Below, in pieces: positions 36,243 to 45,660 of a stretch of 64,000 bases of DNA. The stretch covers positions 2,976,001-3,040,000 of the forward strand of contig NZ_JAQLOI010000001.1 in the NCBI RefSeq assembly GCF_028204155.1, given 5' to 3'. Both the position numbers and the translations under genes were made by a program. Each line of letters opens with the position of its first letter. The stretch's first letter is position 1. Below the pieces are notes generated by a model. It did not search any database and was not told the origin of the DNA. It saw only the letters and a program-made list of their open reading frames with translations. The stretch comes from Vibrio algarum. GTDB taxonomy: Bacteria; Pseudomonadota; Gammaproteobacteria; Enterobacterales; Vibrionaceae.

Positions 36243-37204
36243 ATGGTTAAAAGAATAGGTGTACTAACAAGTGGCGGTGATGCACCAGGTATGAATGCCG
36301 CTATCCGTGCAGTAGTAAGGGAAGGCCTGCATCAAGGTTTAGACGTTTTTGGAGTCTACGATGGCTACGCAGGCCTACACCAAGATAAAATAGTAAAACT
36401 TGACCGTCATTCTGTATCCGATGTCATCAATCGAGGTGGTACTTTCTTAGGTTCTGCTCGCTTTCCCGAATTCAAAGAGGAGCGAGTTAGAGCAGAAGCG
36501 ATTGAAAACCTAAAAAGACATGATATTGATGCCTTGGTGGTTATTGGTGGGGACGGTTCTTACCTTGGTGCCAAAAAACTCACTGAAATGGGTTACCCAT
36601 GCATCGGTATACCGGGCACAATTGATAATGATATCCCTGGAACGACCTATACTATTGGTTACGACACTTCACTCAACACCGTTGTTGAAGCGATTGATCG
36701 CCTAAGAGATACATCAGCGTCACATAAACGTATCTCTATAGTTGAAATAATGGGCCGTTATTGTGGTGACTTAACATTGCGAGCAGCAGTTGCTGGTGGA
36801 GTAGAATTTGTTGTCGTTCCCGAAAAAGGATTTGATGAACAAGAATTAATATCTCACATCCAAGCGGGTATAAAAAAAGGCAAAAAACATGCTCTTGTCG
36901 CGGTATGTGAACATGTCACAGATGTTGAGCTCCTTGCCAAAAATATTGAGACTCAAACTGGTCATGAGGCACGTACAACGATTCTTGGGCATATTCAACG
37001 AGGGGAAGACCAACCGCACGAGACAGAATCATCGCCAGCCGTATGGGTTCGTATGCAGTTAAACTTCTTATGGAAGGTCATGGAGGTCGCTGCGTTGGTA
37101 TGATGAATTCAGCAATGGTTCATCATGACATTATCGACTGCATTAATAATATGAAACGCCCCTTCAACCAAGAGCTATACGACCTCTCTAATTCTCTATT
37201 CTAG
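36243..37204 (+). pseudogene. pfkA: 6-phosphofructokinase, frameshifted (probably artefact)
   Basis: ATP-dependent phosphofructokinase, the committing step of glycolysis. The ATP site TSGGDAPGMNAA, the GGDGSY loop and the catalytic GIPGTIDNDI are intact. After GHIQRG the frame is lost at the G4 run 37002-37005; one extra G restores RGGRPTARDRIIASRMGSYA and continues through HHDIIDCINNMKRPF to TAG 37202. The restored protein is exactly 320 residues, the length of E. coli PfkA. The uncorrected frame runs on to 37103. Loss of this gene would be costly, so a missing base call is likelier than a real mutation. Confidence 0.9.
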
Positions 37205-37226
37205 TTTCTTATATCCTCTTAGAATT

Positions 37227-37258
37227 AGTCACTCTATAGCCCCAATAGAGTGACTTTA
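37227..37258 (+). terminator. pfkA terminator
   Basis: AGTCACTCTAT pairs perfectly with ATAGAGTGACT around AGCCCCA, followed by TTACTTTTATTTT. It begins 22 bases after the corrected pfkA stop, which supports that stop as the true end. Confidence 0.8.
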
Positions 37259-37374
37259 CTTTTATTTTTGAGGATGAGAAGAGCCAGCTATTTTCAACGA
37301 TAATGTTTATTACATTTTTAAGATAGATCACGTAGACTACGCGATTATTTTTTCGGCCAATTATCAGGTGAATT

Positions 37375-39003
37375 ATGATACGTCTCAACCAAGTAAAATT
37401 ACCGCTGGATCACAGTGAAAATGCACTACAAGATTATGTTTTAAATACACTGTCGATATCTGAGCAACAGTTGGTTGATATCCATGTATTTAAACGTGGT
37501 TATGACGCTCGAAAAAAGAATCAAATCACCCTAATTTACACCTTGGATATTACGCTCCAAAATGTAAATGAAGAGCAACTACTCACGAATTTTGAAAACG
37601 ATCAAAACGTACGAGTATCACCGGATACCGAATACAAATATGTTGCTAGTGCACCTGCAGATTTAACAGAACGTCCTATTGTCATCGGAATGGGGCCATG
37701 TGGTTTATTTGTCGCACTAATATTAGCTCAAATGGGCTTTAAACCGATTGTTTTAGAGCGCGGTAAGTCTGTTCACGAACGTGCGAAAGATACTTTTCGC
37801 TTTTGGCGTACCAGTGAACTAAATACTGAATCGAATGTTCAATTTGGGGAAGGTGGCGCAGGTACATTTTCAGATGGAAAATTATATAGCCAAGTAAAAG
37901 ATCCCGGCTTCCTTGGGTTAAAAGTTAAAAATGAATTTGTTCTAGCAGGCGCACCCGAAGAAATCATTTACGTGAGTAAACCGCATATTGGTACCTACAA
38001 ATTAGTCACCATGGTTGAAAAAATGCGTACTAAAATCCTTGAACTTGGTGGTGATATTCGCTTTGAAACACGGGTTGAAGAGATAAACATTGAAGGCTCT
38101 GGTGATAATCAGCATGTTACTGGTGTAACACTAAACGGTGGCGAAATCATTAATAGCAAACATGTCGTTGCTGCGATCGGCCACAGTGCTCGTGATACAT
38201 TCCAGATGCTTCATGATAAGGGTGTGCATATGGAAGCACAGTCATTCTCTATTGGTTTTCGAATTGAGCACAAACAAGAGATGATTGACCATGCTCGTTT
38301 TGGTAAAAATGCAGGGCACCCACTTTTAGGGGCAGCAGATTATAAACTCGTTCATCACTGTAAGAATGGCCGCTCAGTGTATAGCTTCTGTATGTGTCCC
38401 GGTGGCGTAGTCGTTGCCGCAACTTCTGAAGAACAGGCTGTCGTCACTAATGGCATGAGCCAATATTCTCGTAGCGAACGTAATGCAAACAGTGCGATTG
38501 TCGTGGGTATTTCTCCTGAGGACTTTAATAACGATCCCCTACAGGGTATTGCATTACAGCGTAAACTCGAACGCAATGCTTATGTGATGGGTGGAAGCAA
38601 CTATGACGCCCCTGCTCAAATGGTTGGAGATTTCTTAGCCGCAGGTCAAGGTAAGCCCTTTGAAGCAGTTGAGCCATCATATAAGCCGAATGTAAAAATG
38701 ACCGACCTTAGCGATGCACTCCCTGACTTTGCGATTGATGCAATTCGCGAAGCTCTACCAGCCTTTGCTAAGAAAATTCGTGGTTTTGATAACAAAGACG
38801 CCATGCTAACTGGCGTTGAGACCCGTACTTCATCACCGGTGCAAATTAAACGTGGTTCTGATTTCCAAAGCATCAATACTCAAGGTTTATACCCGGGAGG
38901 TGAAGGCGCGGGTTATGCAGGTGGGATCTTATCGGCTGGTATTGATGGTATAAAAATAGCGGAAGCAGTTGCTCTAGATATGCTTAAATATAGTCAGGCG
39001 TGA
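37375..39003 (+). CDS. FAD-dependent oxidoreductase (COG2509-type)
   Basis: A 542-residue flavoprotein. The FAD-binding GxGPCG motif lies in VIGMGPCGLFVALILAQMG, preceded by a 100-residue N-terminal domain typical of this uncharacterised family (RLNQVKLPLDHSENAL). Family signatures QFGEGGAGTFSDGKL and GLYPGGEGAGYAGGI (the latter near the C terminus) are present. It has CMCPGG but no obvious Fe-S cluster. Substrate unknown. Single gene with its own terminator. Confidence 0.85.
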   Translation: MIRLNQVKLPLDHSENALQDYVLNTLSISEQQLVDIHVFKRGYDARKKNQITLIYTLDITLQNVNEEQLLTNFENDQNVRVSPDTEYKYVASAPADLTERPIVIGMGPCGLFVALILAQMGFKPIVLERGKSVHERAKDTFRFWRTSELNTESNVQFGEGGAGTFSDGKLYSQVKDPGFLGLKVKNEFVLAGAPEEIIYVSKPHIGTYKLVTMVEKMRTKILELGGDIRFETRVEEINIEGSGDNQHVTGVTLNGGEIINSKHVVAAIGHSARDTFQMLHDKGVHMEAQSFSIGFRIEHKQEMIDHARFGKNAGHPLLGAADYKLVHHCKNGRSVYSFCMCPGGVVVAATSEEQAVVTNGMSQYSRSERNANSAIVVGISPEDFNNDPLQGIALQRKLERNAYVMGGSNYDAPAQMVGDFLAAGQGKPFEAVEPSYKPNVKMTDLSDALPDFAIDAIREALPAFAKKIRGFDNKDAMLTGVETRTSSPVQIKRGSDFQSINTQGLYPGGEGAGYAGGILSAGIDGIKIAEAVALDMLKYSQA

Positions 39004-39090
39004 TATCAAGAGCGACTGATATTACATTAAGTCGCTTGTCATTGTTCTTTCGTATTGATAATGAAGAAGCAATCACACTAGAATAATTAA

Positions 39091-39119
39091 GGGAAAGCTC
39101 ACCAGTGCTTTCCTTTTTT
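39091..39119 (+). terminator. Rho-independent terminator
   Basis: GGAAAGC pairs with GCTTTCC around TCACCAGT and is followed by T6. It ends the FAD oxidoreductase gene and can stop the convergent small gene too. Confidence 0.8.
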
Positions 39120-39127
39120 AGTGGCAA

Positions 39128-39298
39128 TTAGTCTTTTTTATCAATGGTGACTTCTATAGATTTGCTATTACCAGCAAACCATTTCTGAACATACAGCGTT
39201 CCCACAATCGGGGCTGTACCTTCTTCTGGGACTTCCTTGTAGCGAACACTATTTTTTGTCTCTTTTTCATATTCAAACTGTACTACTTTCTTTGACAT
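39128..39298 (-). CDS. Small conserved-looking unknown protein
   Basis: A 56-residue protein starting MSKKVVQFEYEKETKNSVRY and ending SKSIEVTIDKKD. It is soluble and strand-rich, with alternating residue patterns like a small beta protein (TLYVQKWFAG). GCGGGAAAAACCG precedes the ATG. It is convergent with the oxidoreductase gene and shares its terminator region. Family not recognised. Confidence 0.65.
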   Translation of the reverse strand: MSKKVVQFEYEKETKNSVRYKEVPEEGTAPIVGTLYVQKWFAGNSKSIEVTIDKKD

Positions 39299-39492
39299 CG
39301 GTTTTTCCCGCTAAGCAATTTTATAAATAAAAGATGAACTACCATCCAAAACACACTCAATTCCACTTAATAAACAAATCGTTACCGTACTGAATAGCGA
39401 AGCTGTAAGCATAAACAAGATAAACTCACTTCGCTAAAGGCTAGAAAACCATTACAATGCGCCCGTTTTAAGCCATCGACTAGGTAGTTACT

Positions 39493-40161
39493 TTGAAACT
39501 CAGTAAAAGATTAACGCAAATTGAACAAATGGTGACGTCAGGTTATGCCCATATTTGGGACTGTTGTTGCGACCATGGTTTTCTTGGTGCCGCTTTACTG
39601 TCTCGACACGCCACCACCCCCATCCACTTCGTTGATATTGTGCCAGAATTAATGGCTGAACTAAAAAATAAACTTCATCGATTTTATACCAATTCAAGGT
39701 GGGAAACTCACTGTCTTGATGTAGCTAAGCTACCTTTAGAGCAGTATAAAGGGAATCACTTAATTATAATTGCAGGCGTGGGCGGTGATTTAATGATCCA
39801 ATTCATTGAAGCTATTTATCAAAAACATTCAGGGGTTGATATCGATTTTTTACTCTGTCCCGTTCATCACCAATATGCGTTACGCCAGAAGCTAATAGAG
39901 CTCAAATTTGGGTTGAAAAATGAAGTTTTGATTGAAGACAACCAACGTTTCTATGAAGTTATTCATATTTCTTCGGTATTAGACGGCAACGATAAAATTA
40001 GTCCCATTGGCGACAGGATCTGGCAATCGGATTCAGATAAACAAACCGACATTATTGGACAATACTTAGATAAAACATTAAATCATTACCAACGAATTGG
40101 GCGAGGTAATAGGGCCAATGTTCAACATATTATCGATGCCTATCGCTTAGTAAGAGAATGA
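39493..40161 (+). CDS. TrmK-type tRNA (adenine-22-N1) methyltransferase
   Basis: A 222-residue SAM-dependent methyltransferase of the TrmK/DUF633 family. The SAM motif is IWDCCCDHGFLGAALL, followed by HFVDIVPELM and LIIIAGVGGDLMIQFIE, which match the family. B. subtilis TrmK makes m1A22 in tRNA; the gamma-proteobacterial members are less well studied. The 3' end overlaps the convergent rsuA-like gene by 22 bases. Confidence 0.8.
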   Translation: MKLSKRLTQIEQMVTSGYAHIWDCCCDHGFLGAALLSRHATTPIHFVDIVPELMAELKNKLHRFYTNSRWETHCLDVAKLPLEQYKGNHLIIIAGVGGDLMIQFIEAIYQKHSGVDIDFLLCPVHHQYALRQKLIELKFGLKNEVLIEDNQRFYEVIHISSVLDGNDKISPIGDRIWQSDSDKQTDIIGQYLDKTLNHYQRIGRGNRANVQHIIDAYRLVRE

Positions 40162-40832
40162 ATTTCATCCCGTGTTAAGTAACGCCAATGCCCTACTTCA
40201 ACATCTAAGAAAATATCGCCTATTGCTTCACGATGAAGCGACATAACACGGTTTCCTACTGCAGAAAACATTCGTTTCACCTGATGGAACTTTCCCTCTG
40301 TTATAGTTAGAAGAACCTCTTTAGAGCTAATCACTTCTAATTTAGCCGGTCGTGTGAACTGTTGTTCCCCTTGTAATTTCAAGCCTTGTTTAAACTTAAT
40401 CGCCACATCATCGGTAATCGCTTTTGACAAACCGACGCGATAAGTTTTACCGCATTTATTGTTAGGAGCCGTGATGCCGAATGACCAACGGCCATCATCC
40501 GTAATTAAGACCAAACCAGTTGTATCTGCGTCTAAACGGCCAGCAATATGCAACTCTGATACATTCTCAACATCGACATAATTAAATAAAGATGGGTACA
40601 TTTCATCTATATTTGAACAGATCGTCCCTGCTGGTTTGTGCATCAAAATATAGCGAAAGTCTCGAGCCTTCAATCTTATGCCATTTAAGACGATTGCATT
40701 GTTTTCATGTACCTGAGTCGCTTCATTTGTCGTCACTTTTTCATTAACGCAAACTGCGCCTTCATTAATTTTCACAATCGCTTCATGCCTGGTTAACTCA
40801 GTACTTTTACAAACAAATTTATCAAGGCGCAT
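40140..40832 (-). CDS. RsuA/RluB-family pseudouridine synthase
   Basis: A 230-residue protein with an N-terminal S4 RNA-binding domain (RLDKFVCKSTELTRHEAIVKI) and a pseudouridine synthase domain. The catalytic Asp is D101 in AGRLDADTTGLVLIT; KTYRVGL and EGKFHQVKRMF are the other family motifs. It is closest to the 16S rRNA pseudouridine-516 group; many Vibrionaceae have more than one such gene, so I leave the symbol empty. Confidence 0.87.
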   Translation of the reverse strand: MRLDKFVCKSTELTRHEAIVKINEGAVCVNEKVTTNEATQVHENNAIVLNGIRLKARDFRYILMHKPAGTICSNIDEMYPSLFNYVDVENVSELHIAGRLDADTTGLVLITDDGRWSFGITAPNNKCGKTYRVGLSKAITDDVAIKFKQGLKLQGEQQFTRPAKLEVISSKEVLLTITEGKFHQVKRMFSAVGNRVMSLHREAIGDIFLDVEVGHWRYLTRDEIHSLTKR

Positions 40833-41003
40833 GTTATACCAAACTCGTTAAGTTCATGATCAAAAAGGAAATGATAAAAGCGGCATTATCCTTCACCCAC
40901 TAAAATATTCTACGATTCATTGACGTTCAAGAGAAAAGGAACAGCGAAAAAACAGCTCGTAAGTAAATTACTTATTCAAACGTATTGTTGAACTGAAGAT
41001 ACG

Positions 41004-42770
41004 TTACTTAAGTTTTCTAAAAAAGTAGTTACCGCGGACTTTTCGCCATAACCCAAAAACATTGGTTCGAGGAAAGATAGCAATACGACGTATCTTAAAA
41101 AGCTCTTTATGTATAGCCAGCGGCCCTGAGTTAGTCGCAACCGCAAACCGGTAACCGACATCACTGACGATTTTATTTGAATCCTCGTTATAAACACCAA
41201 ATGGATAGGCAAAGGAGGTTAAAGGTTTACCTATCAAGTCTTCAAGTTGACGTTTATTGTGACTAATTTCGTCGTACTGTGATTGCATACAGAGCGAGTC
41301 CAATCTAGGGTGGGTCATTGTATGCCCACCAATTTCAATCAAACCAGATTCCGCTAACTCTTTGACCTGTTTAGCACTCATTAACGCGACTGGGTTTTCT
41401 GGATTGTATGGATTTTCCACATCCCATCGATTAAATGTCTCACCTGTCACCACATACACCACAGCTTTAAACCCATATTTTTTGAGTAGCGGCAGCATCA
41501 GGTTATAGTTATCGCTATAACCATCATCAATCGTGATTATTATGTAACGTTTACTTGGCGCTAAACGATGAATAACTTTGCCATCAGATAAATCTTCAAA
41601 GGTGATAGACTCAAACCCCATACGTTTTAAAAGTTTGAGATGTTTTTCAAACATATCAATATGTAAGTAAGTTCCATGTACACCTTTTTCGAACTCATTT
41701 TGAATAAACCGATGATACATAATAATAGGCATTTCTTTTTTTAAAACATCGACATAAACATCTTGATAAACATTCTCAAGACTGTCTACAACCGAGACTA
41801 AATCATAGTTCTTTTTAACTTGCTCAGTTACCTTCGGGTCACAATGTTTACTACAAAGCCCTAATTCAATTTCTTCTGCCAAACTATCAAAATCGATATC
41901 TAAATCAACTGGACCAATATCACCAAAATTAGTCGCTACAGCGTGATCAATATTTTTCAACGTGACGACACCAATACTATTAGCCTCACCAATAGCAAAA
42001 GTCGGTCTCCCACACAACAAGGATTCTATTGCTACTCGACCAGCTCCTATTACCAGATCGGCTTCTCCGAGCATTTTTGGCACATCATCAGTATAACCAG
42101 TGAATGTTACCTGCTGCTTAAACACTTCAAAACGAGCATCAATGGGAGAACCCGATATGATTCGAACATCATACTTTTCTAGATCTAGGCATTGTTTAAG
42201 TAGTCGGAAACACAGCTCTCCTTTAGGCCCTGTTAACCGACCAATAATAGCAATAACCGGCCTCAGATTACGTGCAGGCTTTAAAAGCGAAAATTGATTT
42301 GTGTCAACGCCATTATATCCAACAACAAGTTGCCCTTCTTCAACGCCTAAGTCATGAATCAATTGCTCCCTAATAGCCTCACATACAGGTAATGCCTTAT
42401 TTCCCATTGCATGAAACTTTTTACGTGAAGCATGAACTGGCTGACGACCATGCACCGTCGTCACCATCGGAGTACCAGTGATCTTACATGCCACGTGACA
42501 GCTCCAACTTGAAGCACGAGAATGCGCATGCACAAGTTGGATATTGTGTTTTTTTATCAAATAAATAAGGTATCCAACATGATAAAAGCGCCTAGGGATA
42601 CTGCGTTTGTTAAAACGGAACTTAAACAATCGTCCTTGATGAAATTTGGTAAGCGTATCGGAGATATAAAAAACTTGGTGTCCGCGGCTAGTCAGTTCGT
42701 TGCCTACTGTCGTAGCGTAAACTTCAGCACCAGTAACCTCAAGTTGAGATAAAGCCATTAAAATATTCAT
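41004..42770 (-). CDS. GT4 glycosyltransferase fused to polysaccharide deacetylase
   Basis: A 588-residue two-domain protein. Residues 1 to about 345 form a GT-B (GT4) glycosyltransferase: MNILMALSQLEVTGAEVYA, VTTVHGRQP, YNGVDTNQF and the donor-site region GAGRVAIESLLCGRP. From about 360 on it is a CE4 deacetylase: MYHRF, TIDDGYSDN (413-421), GGHTMTHPRL (His 483 and 487 bind metal) and FAYPFG. No signal peptide, so both act in the cytosol or at the inner membrane. It may add and then deacetylate a sugar of a surface polymer. Confidence 0.85.
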   Translation of the reverse strand: MNILMALSQLEVTGAEVYATTVGNELTSRGHQVFYISDTLTKFHQGRLFKFRFNKRSIPRRFYHVGYLIYLIKKHNIQLVHAHSRASSWSCHVACKITGTPMVTTVHGRQPVHASRKKFHAMGNKALPVCEAIREQLIHDLGVEEGQLVVGYNGVDTNQFSLLKPARNLRPVIAIIGRLTGPKGELCFRLLKQCLDLEKYDVRIISGSPIDARFEVFKQQVTFTGYTDDVPKMLGEADLVIGAGRVAIESLLCGRPTFAIGEANSIGVVTLKNIDHAVATNFGDIGPVDLDIDFDSLAEEIELGLCSKHCDPKVTEQVKKNYDLVSVVDSLENVYQDVYVDVLKKEMPIIMYHRFIQNEFEKGVHGTYLHIDMFEKHLKLLKRMGFESITFEDLSDGKVIHRLAPSKRYIIITIDDGYSDNYNLMLPLLKKYGFKAVVYVVTGETFNRWDVENPYNPENPVALMSAKQVKELAESGLIEIGGHTMTHPRLDSLCMQSQYDEISHNKRQLEDLIGKPLTSFAYPFGVYNEDSNKIVSDVGYRFAVATNSGPLAIHKELFKIRRIAIFPRTNVFGLWRKVRGNYFFRKLK

Positions 42771-42978
42771 AACTATTACGTTACTAAGTTCTATTAAAAA
42801 GTTATCTGCAGGATAACTATCTTGAACTCATCAACACATATCAGTTTTGAATCAATTTATTCATCGTAATGCTATCGATTAGAAACGAATGGCTAATCAG
42901 TTGACTAAACCCAGAAGTAAAACTATTGTTAAATTGATCAGTATGTATTTAATTTCTCCTTGAAGTGAGGTACTGCTT

Positions 42979-43187
42979 ATGCTTAAAGATGTAATCGATC
43001 GAGTCAATCAAGCCAGAAAAAAGGCTCAGCAAAATTCGCACTTTCAACAATCAGCACAACAACATGCCAAAGCTATAGAATCGCAAGAAACGCCAACCCC
43101 AATCATAAAAAAAGAAAACACAAATCAAAAATCAAGTCATTGGCTGATGTCTATAAACCTTATTTTGAAGCTGACACGCAACATTGA
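42979..43187 (+). pseudogene. Small unknown gene with one-base frameshift
   Basis: ATG 42979 behind TGAAGTGAGG starts MLKDVIDRVNQARKKAQ. The uncorrected frame runs on to 43278 straight through a strong terminator at 43209, which is implausible. Adding one A to the A7 run near 43107-43113 or the A5 run at 43127-43131 instead gives an end of KSLADVYKPYFEADTQH and TGA at 43185-43187. That is a 69-residue basic protein ending just before the terminator. Function unknown. Confidence 0.7.
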
Positions 43188-43208
43188 ACCTCCCCATTTG
43201 TCAGTTCA

Positions 43209-43236
43209 TGGGTTAGCAATCGCTAACCCATTTTTT
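43209..43236 (+). terminator. Rho-independent terminator
   Basis: TGGGTTAGC pairs perfectly with GCTAACCCA around AATC and is followed by T6. It lies 21 bases past the corrected stop of the small gene before it. Confidence 0.9.
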
Positions 43237-43332
43237 ATACCTATCACTATGAAATTAAAAATAATAAAGAGAACCTAAAAAATTAGATTCTCTTTCACAA
43301 AAACAAAATTATGGATTTAATTATTTCGTACA

Positions 43333-43953
43333 CTAGAGCTGTTTCAGGTATAACCCTTCATTTTGATCCACTAACTGAAAACCTACTTTAATTAAGTACT
43401 CTTTATGCTCTGGGGTGGTTGCATGAGCTTTTAATGCTTTAACGCCTCTATCTTTAATAACATCAGGATGAGACTCGTAATAATAGTGTGCCAATTTGAA
43501 ATCGCGATACTCAGGTGTGACATAGTCGAGTAATACTGACAGCTCACCCTTAGAGTTTATATGGCCAACGAGCACACCAGCGATACTGTTGTTCCTTAAC
43601 ATATAAAAGGCAGTATCAGCCCCTTTTAAATCAGTAACTGGTACTTGAAGCTCTATTTCGCTCTTGTAACTTGAAACGAAATAATCAAAATATTCTGAAC
43701 CGACCGACGCTGTAATTAAGGTAAATTGCTCTTTAGACGTTCTTATTTTCCATAAAAAATAGACATTGATACCAGCGATACCAATGTTCATAAACATCGT
43801 CGGGTACGAGTCTATAAAATAAGCAAACATAGCGAATAAGATACAACCGATAAAATTGATAACCCGAAGCTTAATAATAGAGGTCATCGTCAATGAAACC
43901 AATACCACTAACGATGCTAAATAACCGAACCACTCTACCCAATCAAAAACCAT
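43333..43953 (-). CDS. YgjV-like membrane protein with GNAT-like C terminus
   Basis: A 206-residue protein. Residues 1-75 have three or four membrane helices of the YgjV type (WVEWFGYLASLVVLVSL, NFIGCILFAMFAYF, MNIGIAGINVYFLWKI). Residues 85-206 resemble an N-acetyltransferase fold: TAFYMLRNNSIAGVLVG, LDYVTPEYRDFKLAHYYYE and AHATTPEHKEYLIKVGF. The pairing suggests a membrane-tethered acyltransferase; substrate unknown. Confidence 0.65.
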   Translation of the reverse strand: MVFDWVEWFGYLASLVVLVSLTMTSIIKLRVINFIGCILFAMFAYFIDSYPTMFMNIGIAGINVYFLWKIRTSKEQFTLITASVGSEYFDYFVSSYKSEIELQVPVTDLKGADTAFYMLRNNSIAGVLVGHINSKGELSVLLDYVTPEYRDFKLAHYYYESHPDVIKDRGVKALKAHATTPEHKEYLIKVGFQLVDQNEGLYLKQL

Positions 43954-44180
43954 ACTCAGTACCTATATAATTGTTTCATTTAAAGATAGCATTATTTGAA
44001 GCAACAAAAGAAACAACCACCTTTTCCGATACCATACATTTGCAAGCGACATCATCAATTCAACACATTCGTATCGCCAACATAACTAGAAAGTATAAAA
44101 ATAATACCACTCTCCTACACTTGATACCGAACAGCAACCTGCTAACCTAATCAGTATCTTGTACGGTTAGGAAGGTAACA

Positions 44181-44945
44181 ATGAAACGTATCACTCTATT
44201 TTTCTTGGCAGCTTTGCCTTTTGCAATGGCAAATTCAGCCACACAAATTAAGAGTCCACACTGCCCTATAGGTTGTCCTGAAATCCAAATCGACGGCAAT
44301 ACCATGATTTTTGAGCGACTTTATGCATTATCTCAAAACCCAACCACTAAATTTGCAGACTGGGTAGCCTATGAAGTTGACGTGCAAAACTTTGGGACTC
44401 ATACAAATCGAGATTGGGGAAATCAACCTCTGCTTTCGGAAGATGAGAGACTGGAAGAAAAAGACTACAAAAATGCTTACAAGCAGCTTAAAACAGATAG
44501 AGGTCATCAGGTACCTCTGGCAAGTTTTACCGGTAATAAATATTGGTATACATTAAATTACCTCAGTAATATTACCCCTCAAACAAGCGCGTTAAATCAA
44601 AACGCATGGCAAGAACTAGAAAGCAAAGTAAGGGAGAAAGTAGCATTTAGAGACTCTTTATATGTGATCAGTGGGCCGCTTTATTCTAAAGACAGTATGA
44701 CCCTACCGTCTGCCGATGAACCGCATACTATCCCATCTGCTTATTACAAAATCGTCTACAAACCAAATAGAGATCTTAGCAATGGTAAAGCTGCCGTGTT
44801 TGTTATGTCTCAAAATATAGAAAAAGATACCGACTTCTGCACGACATTAACCGATTTAAAAACTCTAAAATCGCAGATAAATTATTCGCTTCCAGAGTCT
44901 CTACAAGACAGCAGTGAAATAGCGACTCGCTTGGGTTGTCAATAA
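44181..44945 (+). CDS. Secreted DNA/RNA non-specific endonuclease
   Basis: A 254-residue beta-beta-alpha-metal nuclease of the NucA/Serratia type. A signal peptide covers residues 1-19 (FAMANSA). The catalytic DRGH is at residues 106-109 (TDRGHQVPLASF), and LNYLSNITPQTSALNQNAW holds the metal-binding Asn. Four cysteines may pair outside the cell. It would degrade extracellular DNA for nutrients or biofilm dispersal. TTAGGAAGGTAACA is the ribosome-binding site. Confidence 0.9.
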   Translation: MKRITLFFLAALPFAMANSATQIKSPHCPIGCPEIQIDGNTMIFERLYALSQNPTTKFADWVAYEVDVQNFGTHTNRDWGNQPLLSEDERLEEKDYKNAYKQLKTDRGHQVPLASFTGNKYWYTLNYLSNITPQTSALNQNAWQELESKVREKVAFRDSLYVISGPLYSKDSMTLPSADEPHTIPSAYYKIVYKPNRDLSNGKAAVFVMSQNIEKDTDFCTTLTDLKTLKSQINYSLPESLQDSSEIATRLGCQ

Positions 44946-44970
44946 GTTAGGTGTAAGAAAAAAGAACGAC

Positions 44971-45563
44971 TTAGATAAGAGAACCTTGTTGAGGTAACGA
45001 TGACTTCGTCGTTATCTTTAACTCCTTTTGGTAAGGTTCATGCAGAAGATCATCTGCAAAATCTAACGAACCGAGTAACCAAGATTCGACATTAGATTCA
45101 CTTAGCAAGAGTGGCATCCTATGGTGAAAGGCAGCGCATTGTGAATTGGGTTTTGTGGTTAGAGTGACAAGTCTCTGACCGCTGTCTAGCGCGATACCCG
45201 CCATATAAATAGGCATCCCCTCAATATCTGAAAAAAGGTATTTCTGTTTATTTACTTTATCCCCTTTCCATTCATACCAACCAGAGCAAGGTACAATCAC
45301 ACGCGAATGAGAAAACGCTGACCTAAATGTCGGTTTTTCCCTACAGTCTCGGCTTGAGCATTAATAATTATCCGAGTCGCCCAATCTGGTTTTATTCCCC
45401 AAACCAATTCTAATTGTTGCAGTGAATCACCTTGTTTTCCAATCACTGAAACCCGTTCCGTAGGGCTCAAATTTGTATTGGATTCAGAGAAAAATCGAAT
45501 ACCTAATGCACTACTAACCAGTTCTGCCAAAGGGTCATCAACAATATTTAATCTTCCACACAT
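44971..45563 (-). pseudogene. SRAP (YedK/HMCES-type) protein, frameshifted
   Basis: SOS-associated peptidase family: Cys2 of MCGRLNIVDD crosslinks to abasic sites in single-stranded DNA to shield them. The first frame gives INAQAETVGK and is then lost; the second gives VIVPCSGWYEWK and AFHHRMPLLL with the active-site Glu and His. Adding one base to the T5 run (45334-45338, A5 on the coding strand) yields TVGKKPTFRSAFSHSRVIVPC and a complete 197-residue protein. The start ATG 45563 is set by Cys2. Likely a base-call error. Confidence 0.85.
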
Positions 45564-45660
45564 ATCAATCAACACTTTCAATAAAAGTCTATTTCTAGAG
45601 TCGCAAATATTCGTTCACAAAATCTCAGCCCAATAGTAAAAGGGCTGAGATTTTAAGATA

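Noticed and set aside
43188..43278. C-terminal extension of the small gene at 43.0 kb
   Set aside because: It reads through a perfect rho-independent terminator and looks non-coding.
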